A stretch of DNA of 64,000 nt. Origin: Pollenia angustigena (Eukaryota; Arthropoda; Insecta; Diptera; Polleniidae). The DNA lies in contig OV884059.1 of the NCBI GenBank assembly GCA_930367215.1, positions 246,821,803 through 246,885,802 of the forward strand, given 5' to 3'. Position 1 is the first letter of the stretch; every line of letters starts with the position of its first letter. Under the pieces are notes generated by a model. That model did no database searches. It saw nothing but the letters and a program-made list of their open reading frames with translations, and was not told where the DNA came from. Below are positions 34,525 to 45,711 of the stretch, in pieces. The position numbers were made by a program, and so were the translations under genes.

Positions 34525-35150
34525 ACTGGGAATTATTTCCTTCCGAAGGTTACTTTATATTATATTCAACATTTTTTATTTTTTCGAAATTATTCTTTGA
34601 GCTAAATTTCAGTTATGTATTTTATAAAGTTTTTTTGTAATAGTTCTATTCCTTCAATTTTTCAAAAATTACTTTATACACTACCAGACTATTATATTGT
34701 ATTTTCTTGTTACATAACTGAAATTTAGCTCATAGAATAATTTCGAAAAAATAAAAAATGTTGAATATAATATAAAGTAACCTTCGAAAGGAAATAATTC
34801 CCAGTTTCTATTTGTTAAAATAGTTGAGTTAAATACATTCAATTTATAAAGTAACACTATCCAGTGAGACACAAAGAATGCTGACGAAGGCCGTAGCGGG
34901 CCAGAAATTGCATTACATTCTGCTGGTGTCTAATAATTGTAAATTTTTCTGTACATAAAATATACCTCATTGCTTTCCAAAGGACAGCTTAGGTAAAATG
35001 TAACAAGAAAATACAATATAATAGTCTGGTAGTGTATAAAGTCATTTCTGAAAAATTGAAGGAATAGAACTATTACAAAAAAGCTTTATAAAATACATAA
35101 CTGAAATTTAGCTCATAGAATAATTTCGAAAAAATAAAAAATATTGAATA
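34525..35150 (+). repeat. 383-bp tandem unit preceded by an inverted truncated copy (Penelope/retrozyme-like)
   Basis: ACATAACTGAAATTTAGCTC at 34712 recurs at 35095, giving a 383-base period; the second unit is cut at about 35150. The block 34525-34711 is an inverted copy covering the unit's end (TAACAAGAAAATACAATATA...) and the following start up to CAGTTTCTATT. Tandem units with a leading inverted piece are characteristic of Penelope-like pseudo-LTRs and of retrozymes. No GIY-YIG or RT ORF is attached here, so a nonautonomous copy is likeliest. It abuts the errantivirus 5' end. Confidence 0.7.
34832..34909 (+). ncRNA. Candidate type I hammerhead ribozyme
   Basis: Stem III: AAT (34832-34834) with ATT (34907-34909). 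Predicted cleavage follows the AUA triplet at 34835. Stem I: CATTC (34836-34840) with GAATG (34876-34880), with an inner CACT/AGTG helix. Core CTGACGA at 34881-34887. Stem II: GGCC/GGCC (34889-34892, 34899-34902). Core GAA at 34904-34906. The weakness is A-A instead of G-C at positions 10.1/11.1. The three-base stem III matches minimal hammerheads of Penelope-like elements and retrozymes. Activity is not shown. Confidence 0.55.
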
Positions 35151-35284
35151 TTTATTTATTTAAAATAACTTGGAAATTTATTACTTGTTAAAAATTATTT
35201 GCTGATTAATAATGTTTTTAATAGTTTAGTTTTATTTTAAAGTTCAATAACTTCTTATTTTTAATAATTTCGCAATAAAGCTTA

Positions 35285-35510
35285 TTAACTTAATTTCTTT
35301 TGAATATTTAATGTGTGCTGATGTGCTGTTTCTGGATCTGAAAAGAATCTTCTTGCCATATTGCCATCATTTGTATTGCCAGACCCTTGTTTCGGCTGAT
35401 CTATAATCAACCCAAATTTGCGATATTCATCTTGAACATGTTTCCTTTTTGAACTTCCTAACTTTTTGTTGGTTTCGTTGTATCTTATTGATCCTGAAGA
35501 TCCGAAATCC
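35285..35510 (-). pseudogene. Fragment with NTNDGNxARRFF motif (transposon-associated protein)
   Basis: The - strand frame reads SSKRKHVQDEYRKFGLIIDQ, PKQGSGNTNDGNMARRFFSD, PETAHQHTLNIQKKLS before a stop. A (T/N)NDGNTARRFF block after a GLxVDxPKxG stretch recurs in uncharacterised, probably transposon-encoded arthropod and cnidarian proteins; I recall the motif but not a family name. The upstream hydrophobic part of the ORF looks unrelated. Confidence 0.4.
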
Positions 35511-35593
35511 AAATCATAACTGATTAATATAGCTATAGGGTCATGAAATATTATTAGAGTCATAAAAACAGATAAAATAAAAAGACCAAACAA

Positions 35594-36380
35594 AATTTAA
35601 AAACCCTTCTAAGGTGGGATTCACAATATACCTGTTTAGCGTAAACGCGCGTCTAAGCTCTTAATTCTACTATAGAATACGCTAGTGTGAACGTAGTGTA
35701 ACGGATAAGGATGAATCAGTTATTCTGATTGTGTAACATTAATAAAATTTTGAATATTTACTAGCTGTTTTATGTTCGATCACAATCAATTTTTTCTAAA
35801 TCATAAAATTTTTTTGAAGACAATAGCACATGATTTCTGTTACTTCTGCAAAAATTTTTGCGGAATAAAAAAAGAAATTGTAAAAAAACTATTTCAAAAA
35901 TAAAAATTTTTTTTGAGTAATTTCATTAACATTAAAAAAGTGTTAAACAGACGGGTCAGAACGGGTACATGAGTATATACAGGGTTAAAGAAAACACTTT
36001 CACCTTTCTATCAGTGGTTTCACCTTCTTAATCCCTTTTGATCCGCAAAAGTTCTATTCTACTAAAGTTGAAATTTGACAAAAATATAGTAGTTTAGAAA
36101 ATATGTCCTAACATCTCAAATATAAATAACACAACAGTCGCAAATATTACCTTTTAAACCTAGCAAAAAAGCAAGCAGGTCATTATCGCTGATAGTTTTT
36201 GTGTAATGATAATTTCTTTCGGATTAAATATTAAAAAAAAACACTTTTTTCTGAATTAAAAAAAAAGTTGTTTTTAACAACATGGCACAACCACAATTAC
36301 AAATATTTTGACCTAATTTTTTGGCTACCTTAGTTTTAATATGTTTACTATTAAATAAAATTAAAATTTTTTAATATTTT
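35594..36380. other. No supported feature
   Basis: AT-rich; no repeat partner or coding signal seen. Confidence 0.4.
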
Positions 36381-36383
36381 TAA

Positions 36384-36976
36384 TAAGGCTAAAGTTCATC
36401 AAATTTAATTTTCATTAAATTATTTTTATGAAGAAAGGAATTTTACAACATGAAATTAATTAAAATTTATTGATCATTTTTCATTCTATATGTTTGCACT
36501 TGTCCTTCAAGTTGTGCTGAAAAAGGTCAACAAGAAGAAAGAAAGACAACAAAATGAAAAACAAAAAAAAAAAAAAATGTACTTTGAACTCCAAGAAGAA
36601 TTCTTGACAAAAGTACGACAAAAAAGAAGTAAGGAAAAACATGTAAAATAAATTAATATAGATAATCATTCAAAGCAAATTTCGATCTACCAAAGGTGAA
36701 ATACAATTTGGTTTAAGGATTGATGTTTGACTATTGACGTCAGCAGTCGTCGATGGCTGCAGGTGTTAAACGGAAAGCCCTCTGAAGAGATTCAGTGGTT
36801 GCAATCGAAACATGTTAGGGTAACCTATCCGTAAAAACGCCTGGGTTCGAGCCCAGCTTCAGTCAAGAATGAAAAATTATCAATAAATTTTAATTAATTT
36901 CATGTTGTAAAATTCCTTTCTTCATAAAAATAATTTAATGAAAATTAAATTTGATGAACTTAATTAAGCCTGATTA
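36384..36976. repeat. Foldback MITE, second copy of the 1372-1653 family
   Basis: Arms of about 105 bases (GGCTAAAGTTCATCAAATTT ... and complement near 36866-36970). The loop ends with CGCCTGGGTTCGAGCCCAGC, again a B-box-like palindrome, and is longer than in the first copy because of extra A-rich and GC-richer sequence. Confidence 0.7.
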
Positions 36977-37171
36977 AAAATATTAAAAAATTTGGATTAA
37001 AAACCATAAATAGTTCAACAAAATAACCACAATACTGATTATAAAATTAAAATTTTTGAAATCGGTGACAAACAAAAATTGGACTTTTGGCCAATGAAAT
37101 AAAATTTTCAGCCACTGTGCGTCGGTGTGAGTTTTTTTTATTGTTTTTGTAGCACAATTGTGCACAGAAAA

Positions 37172-37690
37172 TTAAGATTTGGATAACACTGTTCTAAATC
37201 CAAATTGATGATTTGGTATACTTTCATTTTCATCCAATATCGGAATTAATTTAGAAACCAACAGTTTCTCAAACAGCTTTGATATGTCAGATAATAAGCT
37301 AATCGGCCTATATGACTCAGCTCTTGTGTGATCTTTCCCTGGCTTAGGTATCATGGTAACTAGTGAGACCTTCCATTCTGAAGGGTAGTATTCTGTTCGT
37401 AAAATTGCATTAAAAATTAAAAGCATTAATTTTATTGCTATGCGGGGGAGCTCGATAATCATTTTGTTACTTATTTTATCGTAACCAAGTGCTTTCTTGG
37501 GATTTAAATCGGCAATAGCCTTTTTAATTTCTCTTATCTTAAATCTTAGAAGTATAGCTGTTCCGCTAATGACAGGTGGTGTTTGGTAAATTAGGGGTGA
37601 ATACATTTTTTAGGTGTTCAACAAACAGGTTTCCTTTTTCAACATCATTTCTTGCCCAGCTTCCATTTGACTTTCGAAACGGGGGTCTGA
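37172..37690 (-). pseudogene. Jockey-type LINE RT fragment
   Basis: RT N-terminal block: SNGSWARNDVEKGNLFVEHL (37600-37680, shifted frame), IKKAIADLNPKKALGYDKIS, YPSEWKVSLVTMIPKPGKDH, SYRPISLLSDISKLFEKLL, ending at NHQFGFR. No palm catalytic motifs downstream; truncated at about 37172. Confidence 0.85.
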
Positions 37691-37905
37691 AAATAATCGG
37701 TATTTTTAGTTGCACGCCCTAATGAGTACACACAGAAAACAAATTAGTTGGAAACGGTTGCAGTAATAAAATATTGATCAAGAAATACAATTTACTATTG
37801 CAACAACATATTAAAAATGTATAGATCTAACTGATTTTTAATTCTCTTGATTATTTAAACGTTATTCTAACTGAAATATGATTCCTTCAATTCTTTTATA
37901 TTCTT

Positions 37906-38073
37906 TTATTAGTTATGATAACTAATTTAATGTAATTCTAAAAATTAGTACAAATGGTTAGAATCACAACCGAATTTAATACAGGGCAATTATTAGTTAT
38001 GATAACTAATTTAATGTAATTCTAAAAATTAGTACAAATGGTTAGAATCACAACCGAATTTAATACAGGGCAA
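37906..38073. repeat. Two tandem copies of an 84-bp unit
   Basis: TTATTAGTTATGATAACTAA...ATTTAATACAGGGCAA occurs twice head to tail (37906-37989, 37990-38073), identical by eye. Recent local duplication. Confidence 0.9.
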
Positions 38074-38422
38074 TACTGAATATTGGTCTTTGCAATTAAT
38101 AATTTGTTTTCGTCAATAAATTTTGTAATATAAATGTTAATTCATTTATTGCAACTAATTATCGATTGCTAGTAGGTATAGAGGCAATTCGAGTACAACA
38201 AATGAAAATATAATTATTTGGTATTCACAACCAAAAATAAAGCTACATATATGTCCCAATTGTTTACTAAATTTTCTGTCAAAATATTAAATATAATAAA
38301 ATAATTTTAATTTTATATTAAAATAAATAAGTTTGCGTTCAAAAACAGAAAATGTGCAAAAACCTTATAAGTAGGGGAAAGTAATTTACGTATTTTTATA
38401 ATAATGTATATACATATTCACC

Positions 38423-38566
38423 ATGCGTGGCTTTGTCTACATTAAAAAGACCGCTGACGAAAACTTATTGCAAATTGATGACATCAAGCAGCTGTACTCG
38501 ATATTTCCTAACTCTGAGGAACTGGCTGATACTGAAAGCCGTGGACATAGGCACATTGTTCAGTAA
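38423..38566 (+). CDS. Small ORF or orphan exon, 47 codons, function unknown
   Basis: ATG in a CACCATGC context, in-frame TAA just upstream at 38402, stop TAA at 38564-38566. The product (MRGFVYIKKTADENLLQIDD, IKQLYSIFPNSEELADTESR, GHRHIVQ) has balanced composition, and its DNA is richer in G and C than its surroundings, unlike the chance ORFs nearby. Could be a microprotein gene, an exon of a longer gene, or a processed fragment. No family recognised and no splice partner seen. Confidence 0.3.
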   Translation: MRGFVYIKKTADENLLQIDDIKQLYSIFPNSEELADTESRGHRHIVQ

Positions 38567-38806
38567 AATATATAGCAACTCATATTATTTAAAAGCTTAT
38601 TTTGTCTTTTGTTTTGAGTTATTAAATACTTTTATCTTTAAACTTATGACTTGAATTGACTGAATTGAAAGAGTTTTTATTCGTTTTGTCTTTGGTTATT
38701 CTTTCATTTGTTTCTTTATTATTGGGTGCTCGACACATTGTAGTTAAAAAACAAATGAGTGTGTTGAAATTGGTTTTTATTTATTCTTGCAGACCTCTAG
38801 TACATA

Positions 38807-39232
38807 CCCTGCAAATAAAATTGGACCACCTGACCCATTTTGATAAAATGGACTACTCCATGGACTAGTCCGATGTAATGCAAGCATGGACCATGCCATT
38901 GTTAAAAAGTGTTTGTAGTGAGACGACATGTCTTCGTTTTTTAACGACATGCTTTCGTGTTTAAACGACTTCAAAACTAATCCTCTTGAGTATACCATGG
39001 AGTAGTTTTAAAACTACTCCTTACTGGTCCAAAGGTGGGTTATATACCATGGAGTAGTTTTAAAACTATTCCTTAGTGGTCCAAAGGTGGGTTATATGGT
39101 CCTCTCCTAGGACATCGTAATGTTAAATAGACCAGGTTTTTTCCATACGTTTGGGTTACTTGTGGACTAGTCCTGGTCCCTTGTGGACTACTCTTTACAC
39201 GCGTGTTTGGACTGGTCCTATTATTTGCAGGG
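38807..39232. mobile_element. MITE with CCCTGCAAATA termini, copy 1, TSD TA
   Basis: TIR CCCTGCAAATAAAATTGGAC / complement, flanked by TA. The interior is rich in GGACTAGTCC-type palindromes. Contains a 52-bp tandem duplication (ACCATGGAGTAGTTTTAAAA...) that copy 2 has once, exactly explaining 426 versus 374 bp. Confidence 0.85.
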
Positions 39233-39609
39233 TACCTACTACTACTACTACTGTACTTTTTAAAATGAAAAAAAAGTCTGTTTCTATGGGAATTGTGTGT
39301 ACCTACATATGTATGTGTGTTTAGTTTGATTTAAATTTTTTTTCTTGTACTACATAGTTAATGCTGAATAAATCCATGAGTAAGATTGCTTGATTTCTGG
39401 CTTTTTTGTTTGTATTTTTTTTTCTGTACCAAAACAATCATTTTCGAACCGAACACAAAAACATCTTTATTAAAAAACGAAGCTAACGATTGTATTAATA
39501 ACAAAGCACGATGTGCGTTATTTGAATGACTGCAAACCAGCAGCGAATATTTGCGGTTGAGGAAATTTCATTGTATGACCGCAAGCGAGTGTATTTGTTG
39601 CTGTTCATT

Positions 39610-39983
39610 CCCTGCAAATAAAATTGGACCACCTGGTCCATTTTGATAAAATGGACTACTCCATGGACTGGTCCGATGTAATGCAAGCATGGACCATGTC
39701 ATTGTTAAAAACTGTTTGTAGTGAGACGACATGTCTTCGTTTTTTAACGACATGCTTTCGTTTTTAAACGACTTCAAAACTAATCCTTTTGAGTGTACCA
39801 TGGAGTAGTTTTAAAACTACTCCTTAGTAGTCCAAAGGTGGGTTATATGGTCCTCTCCTAGGGCATCGTCATGTTAAATAGACCAGGTTTTTTCCATACG
39901 TTTGGGTTAGTTTTGGACTAGTCCTGGTCCCTTGTGGACTACTCTTTACACGCGTGTTTGGACTGGTCCTATTATTTGCAGGG
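39610..39983. mobile_element. MITE with CCCTGCAAATA termini, copy 2
   Basis: 374 bp, highly similar to copy 1 minus the 52-bp duplication; flanked by TT on both sides (39608-39609, 39984-39985). Confidence 0.85.
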
Positions 39984-40112
39984 TTTAATGCGATTTTTTT
40001 TTTAATTGCATAAAGCTGTTCTCTGGTAGTAAGTCCCCTTTTAGACAGGCAAAGTTTACTGTTTTGTTTGGTGTTTAGACACACAAAGTTTAATTTGACA
40101 AATTTTTGTATA

Positions 40113-41968
40113 CAGGGTTGATAAATGGCATTTTTTTAAATGTACTTAATACCGAAAAAAATTTACATTTTTTACGCTAATTGTACTTAATGCCAAAAAA
40201 ATATTTTTTACAAGTTTTATTATTTGCATTACAAAAAATTTACATTGAAATGCACTTGTGCTATACATTTATATTTGAAATATACCTTTGGCAATTAACA
40301 AAAAGAAAAATTAAGTGAATAATAAGGAATTTAGAGGAAGAATCTTAAGCTTGTTTTTTTAGATTTGAAAGTGGAACAGGTTAAACAAATGTTTAACCTA
40401 CCCAGTTAAAACTTCGCCTGCAAAATAATGTGTTAAGTAATCAGGAAAATGTTAAAATACTACTTCCAATTCTTCTGAAAGAACCAATGAATTTTACAAG
40501 GGATGTCCCAAAATGAATGCATTTTTATGTAAGTCATTATTTTTTTCCTACATACATCTGAAAAATAAGTAGTTATAGAAGTAATTATAATAGTTAGAAG
40601 AAAGCTACTAAATAATTAGTGCAAGAAACTATTCATTTTAAAAAAGTGGGCGAAGTTTTGCTGGGTAGTAATGCCCGTAATTTCTACTAAAAGTATCTAG
40701 CTGTGTATAGATATCTATGGTTCAAGGAATTTTTCACAATTTTAACACATATGACTTGCTTAGTGGTTAAAGTGTATTATATGTTCCACCATCGATAAAA
40801 ATACAAATGTTGTCATATTTAAAAGAAAACTTAAAGGAAAAAACTTATATGGGCATTTCCTCAGAATGGTCTACCAGGATGAAAAATAAAATGTTGATTA
40901 TCATCGTCTTTTATTGTTTATTATTTAAAAAAAAAATTCTATGTTTTTTTAAAAGAATGGTTTCATAGCATATCTCAGCTATTTTACTTGAGGAAATTAC
41001 GCTGCAAACTGGAACATTTTATAGTTTCTAAGTATTTAAGCTACTTCTAAAGACATTTTTATATACTAATTTTACATGCAAAAAATATGTTATATTTACA
41101 CTCGTTCTTCATAATCTCTCCATTACAATCAATTGTAAAAGGAGTATTAAGATTTTTAATAAGGAAATTTGAAGATATTTATGGTAAAATGCATGGTGAT
41201 AATAATAAAAAAACATATGGAAAAATCATACGTTCGCGACCCGTACGTTAGCGTCCGGTACATAAGCCAATTAAAAAAAAAACCAAGAGAGATATTCTAT
41301 TTTGTAAATACTGGATGGAGACCTACATTAATACACTCTTAAACTAAATTAATCACTTTTGAATATTACGATCTATTACGCAGATTTTTACATTTCACTA
41401 CTGTCAGCCAAAGTTGACTTCTATTTTGCGTACGTTCGTGACCACATGTTTATAACTATGTATTATTATAAAAAATTTAAACTCGATGAATCCATCCATC
41501 TTTTGCACTTAACTTAGAGCTACCCAAATGCTATCGAATCGCCAAAAAAAATGATAGGAAAAGTTTTGTTTTCTATATTATTTGTAATGCCCATATATAA
41601 AATATTTAATTAAAAAATTACAACAATCAGGTATATTAAGGAACATAAAATTGTTATTTTTAAAGAAGATGAAAGTTCGGTTGGTGTATGAAATTAGTTT
41701 TGTAACATATTTCTATTTGTAATTTTTTTTTTTTTAAACTATATCAACAAGATTCATAAGACTGTAGCAATAATTTGTTTGAATTAAATTCGATATAGTA
41801 TTTACATAAAGGCGATTTCTTTGCTTTGTTGTTATCATATTTTGGTAGGAAAAAGCGTTTGCAATTTTTAAATTGTACTAAATTTGCATTGGAGTACTTT
41901 ATTACTTTTGCACTGCTAATAAATAGTAGTAAAAAAGTACAATTGTACTACTAACTTTATCATCCCTG
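40113..41968. mobile_element. hAT-like element, CAGGGTTGATAAA termini
   Basis: CAGGGTTGATAAATGG at the left and TTTATCATCCCTG at the right, with GTACTTAAT/GTACAATTGTACT subterminal repeats. CAGGG termini fit hAT, but the flanking octamers do not match, so one end may be displaced. AT-rich interior, no ORF. Confidence 0.5.
40401..40665. mobile_element. MITE, CCCAGTTAAAACTTCGCC termini, TSD TA
   Basis: 265 bp; right terminus GGCGAAGTTTTGCTGGG; flanked by TA at 40399-40400 and 40666-40667. Confidence 0.75.
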
Positions 41969-42109
41969 CTCAGAAATAAACTACGAACGAAAAACAAAAG
42001 GAATTTGCGAGTACAGCAAAGAGCGTACTCCCCCGCTATTCTCTTTTCCCCTCCCTTCCATAAACTCAAGACTTTGCAAAGTAAACTTTGCCTGTCTAAA
42101 AGGGGACTA

Positions 42110-44752
42110 ACCAGAGCTAGAGGTGGTGAAGTTGCGATTTATGTTCGAAACGGAATTTCTTGTAAAGTAAAACTTTCCACTAGAATTGGCAGTGAAATTT
42201 AATATTTATTTCTAGAAATCTCAACCTCTTATAATAGGAAAATGCTATTGGGCAGTGTGTATAGACCTAGTAGTAACATGAACGTAAATCCCCTCATTTC
42301 AATTCTTGAGGATATCACTGTTAAATTTGATGATATTGTTATTATTGGTGACTTTAATAATAACCTTTTAGTTGATAACCCGTTAAAAGATCCTATGCAC
42401 TCTCTTCATCTTTATCCTGTGAATGACTCTACTCCAACTCACTTTCACATGACCTCTAATAGTTTGATTGATCTAGTATTCGTTAATAATAAACCTAAAG
42501 TACTTCTTTATGATCAAATCTCAGCTTCAGTGTTTTCTAATCATGATATTCTGTTTCTGACTTATAAACTGGCCGTGACTGCTGAGAATAAGTATATTAC
42601 ATACCGCGATTTATATAATATCGATCACACAATTTTAAACCAGAGTATTGATAACATTTTTTGGGCCCAGATATATACAATTGATTGTGTAAATGACCAA
42701 CTTTCTCTAATCCAGGAGAACGTTCAATTATTATTTGACATGTGTGTCCCAATTAAAACTAAGCGGATCACAACGAATCAGCAACCTTGGTTTACTAACG
42801 AAATAATGTTATTAATAGAAAGACGTGATGCTGCTTACAGTCGATGGAAGAGATTCAAAACTGATGATCTGAAGGATATTCACAAAGCTGCTCTTAGGGA
42901 GGTAACTAAGCGCGTAAAACATGCGAAGGCTACATACTACCACAGAAAGTTTTCTTTAGCAATGGATAACAAATCCAAATGGAAGGAAATTCGCAAAATT
43001 GGAATAGGCCAGAAATTCAACAAAAGTTGTAATATGGATGCTGACGTTGACATTCTGAATGACCAATTTATAAATGTTAATGTCCAATCGCCAGCTTGTA
43101 ACATTTATGATGATTTTTGCTTTGTCCCAATACAAAATCCCTTTAGTTTTCGTTGCGTTAATCAGATTGAAGTTTTGGAATGTTTGTCATCTGTAAAGTC
43201 AAATGCGGTTGGTTCTGATGATTTAGTTCCCATGTTTTTAAAATATTTAACACCTAGGCTACTTCCCTACTATACATATTTATTCAATTCTGTTCTCATG
43301 AAGTCTACTTTTCCCGATGCATGGAAACAATCAAAAATAATCCCTATTCCTAAAACCAACAGTGAATTCAGGCCGATTGCCATTCTTCCTTTCCTATCGA
43401 CAGTCATGGAAAACCTCATAGCAAAACAAATCAATCAGTACTTAGAAAGTAATAATTTTCTGTCTGATAGGCAATCGGGTTTCATGAAAGCTAGAAGCTG
43501 TACCACTGCCCTACTGGATGTGGTTGAAGACCTCAGATCAAAGTTAGATGAAAACTTGGTTGCTTTCCTAGTTCTTCTTGATCATAGTAAAGCATTTGAT
43601 ACGGTAGATCATGCAATTTTATTAACAAAGCTTCAAAAATTATTTTATTTTTCGAATACAGCCTGTAATCTTATATATTCGTATCTTATGGACAGATCTC
43701 AACGTGTTTATCTTAATAATAATGTTTCAAATTCATTGAATGTTAAAAGAGGAGTTCCTCAAGGTTATGTACTGGGGCCACTCTTATTCTGTATGTACAT
43801 TAATGACCTACCTGATGTCTTGACTGACAGCAAAGTCCATATGTACGCTGATGACGTGCAGGTTTACATGAGTGCCCATATAGAAAATGTAAGTTCTTGT
43901 GTAAACTCTTTAAATTGTGAATTAAACAAAATTGACAGCTGGGCTAATGCCAATGGGCATTTGAAGTACCGGAAGTTAACATCAAGGGAAATAGAATTGA
44001 GTATGTTAAAACAGCTGAGAACCTGGGAGTTGTTTTTAATGTTAGGCTAACCTGGTCAAACTATATTAATGTCGTTGTGGGTAGAGTGTATAGTATGCTT
44101 CGCAACTTGTGGGCAGTAATAGATTCAACACAGTGACAGTGACGATCAACGTAAACTCAACTTAGCTTACAACAATATTGCAAGATATGTATTTCTCAAA
44201 GGACGTCGTGACCACATTTCACTCTACTCGTATCAGATATTTCAAATTAAGTTTGATAACCTCTTGAAACTTAAATGCCTTATATTTTTACATACGATTA
44301 TTATCTCTAAGTAGCCTATATATTTGTTCAATAGGATTCAATTTGCTAGATCTAACCGCGGAAGGAAGATTATTCAACAAAGATATAAGAGTCTTCTGTC
44401 ACATCGACAATTTTTCATTTATACCACAAGTCCTTGGAATTCTTTACCGAATTATATACAAAGCTTAGGCAATGCAAATGCGTTTAAAAAGGAGTTACAT
44501 GAATTTTTTTGCATTATATAATATATCAGTCTTACTATGTCTTATCACTGACTATCCAGTCTGATGCAGTTTTCTATTTCTCTGTCTTTTTTAATGTTAT
44601 GTTTTTATTTTAATATTATTTCTTTTTAATTTCCTTAATTACATACTGTGATTATAGGTTTGATCTTTTCCCTAGCACTTTCATTTATAAGATAATTATC
44701 TTGTTTTGCTAGGATACAACTAAATTAAAATAAATAAAATAAATAAATAAAT
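42110..44752 (+). mobile_element. LINE (Jockey/CR1 group), 5'-truncated, with A/T-rich tail
   Basis: ORF2-type endonuclease plus RT and a (AAATA)n-like tail at 44722-44752. 5' truncation falls inside the endonuclease. No clear target duplication found. Confidence 0.85.
42117..44521 (+). pseudogene. LINE endonuclease-reverse transcriptase
   Basis: The largest open piece is 602 residues from 42242. Endonuclease: GGEVAIYVRNGI (42122), LLGSVYRPSSN, IIGDFNNN, SLIDLVFVN, SNHDILFLTYKL (SDH motif altered to NHD). RT: WKQSKIIPIPK, FRPIAILPFLSTVMENLI, FLSDRQSGFMKARSCTTALL, LLDHSKAFDTVDHAIL, GVPQGYVLGPLLFCMYINDL, MYADDVQVY. Catalytic Asp residues and YADD are kept. Breaks: a stop near 42199 and a frameshift near 44030; the C-terminal piece (44324-44521) has SPWNSLPNYI. 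Confidence 0.88.
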
Positions 44753-45711
44753 ATGCACTTACATATGTATGTATGTATTATCCCAACTAGCATTTTCAAT
44801 CGTCTAGGAGTCTACTGGGAATCTCATGAAGAGTGTTTTTGATCGTCGACGAGCTCATTTTTTAATCGTAGACGATTCCTAGCACGGGAGAAACTGTTAC
44901 ACGTGCTGATTCGTCTGTGAGATACTTCTACAACACAGCGAACGACGCTTATATCACAGTGCAAAAAAATTCGGGCCATTGCCGCCAGCCTCAACACTTA
45001 CAACGCGAAATGAAACTGGAATATCGGTAGAGCAAATCTGCCTAAGGGTTATGAAAAGTAAGCTTGGGTTCCCGAAATATGGGCCCCTAAAGTTATTGAA
45101 TTTTTTGTAAAGTCGTTTGGTATAACTCAAAAAAAAAAAAACCAAATGTACTTCTGAGATAAAACATAATTTCAGATGTCTTCAGTAAAATCGTATGGCT
45201 ATTCTTTTCTTAAGATATATTAAGCCTCTAACACTCATTTTAAGGGGTAATTTTTGTCCTTTTTTTAACTTCCCAACAAAAGTATACTTAAACGGCACTT
45301 TAGAAGGTTAAAAAGTTCCACGAATATTTTCTGCATTAAATTTTACTAGGGGTCTGTTAATAAAATACAATAATCACAGCACAAAACGTGGACTTTTTGT
45401 AAACATAAACCAAACTTTGACATAAACGTAGACAAACAATGCAAGAGCAAAAAATCGTCTTCTGGCGTAGTGCTGCCACCTGTTTACTCCACCATGGTTA
45501 ATACATTTTGTGAATAACTTTTATAAGAGTACTCATGAGTTTACTTAAAAAAGACAGCAATTGATTTTTTGTCGTTAATTATTAAATCAGTAAATTTCGA
45601 AAACAAAATTCAAAAATTGTAAAAAGAAAAATATATTATTTTACATCTGATTCTTGGAGACGTTGAAAAATCGGATTGTTGTTGTAGTTTAGGGATAGCA
45701 ATTTAAACAAA
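44753..45711. other. Intergenic, upstream of the 370-residue gene
   Basis: No repeat with clear ends. CGTCTAGGAGTCTACTGGG-type short inverted motifs at 44795-44890 are isolated. No clear TATA or initiator for the following gene. Confidence 0.35.

Larger units (their letters stand above)
40021..42116. repeat. 38-bp inverted repeats flanking a 2-kb insert
   Basis: CTCTGGTAGTAAGTCCCCTT...GGCAAAGTTTACT at 40021-40060 is the near complement of 42080-42116. The right arm abuts the LINE endonuclease at about 42117. Either two inverted copies of one LINE-associated piece or termini of an unrecognised element. Confidence 0.55.

Noticed and set aside
36783..36860. tRNA-derived SINE in the second foldback
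   Set aside because: The B-box-like motif is palindromic, the T-arm does not fold with a seven-base loop, and no A box fits.
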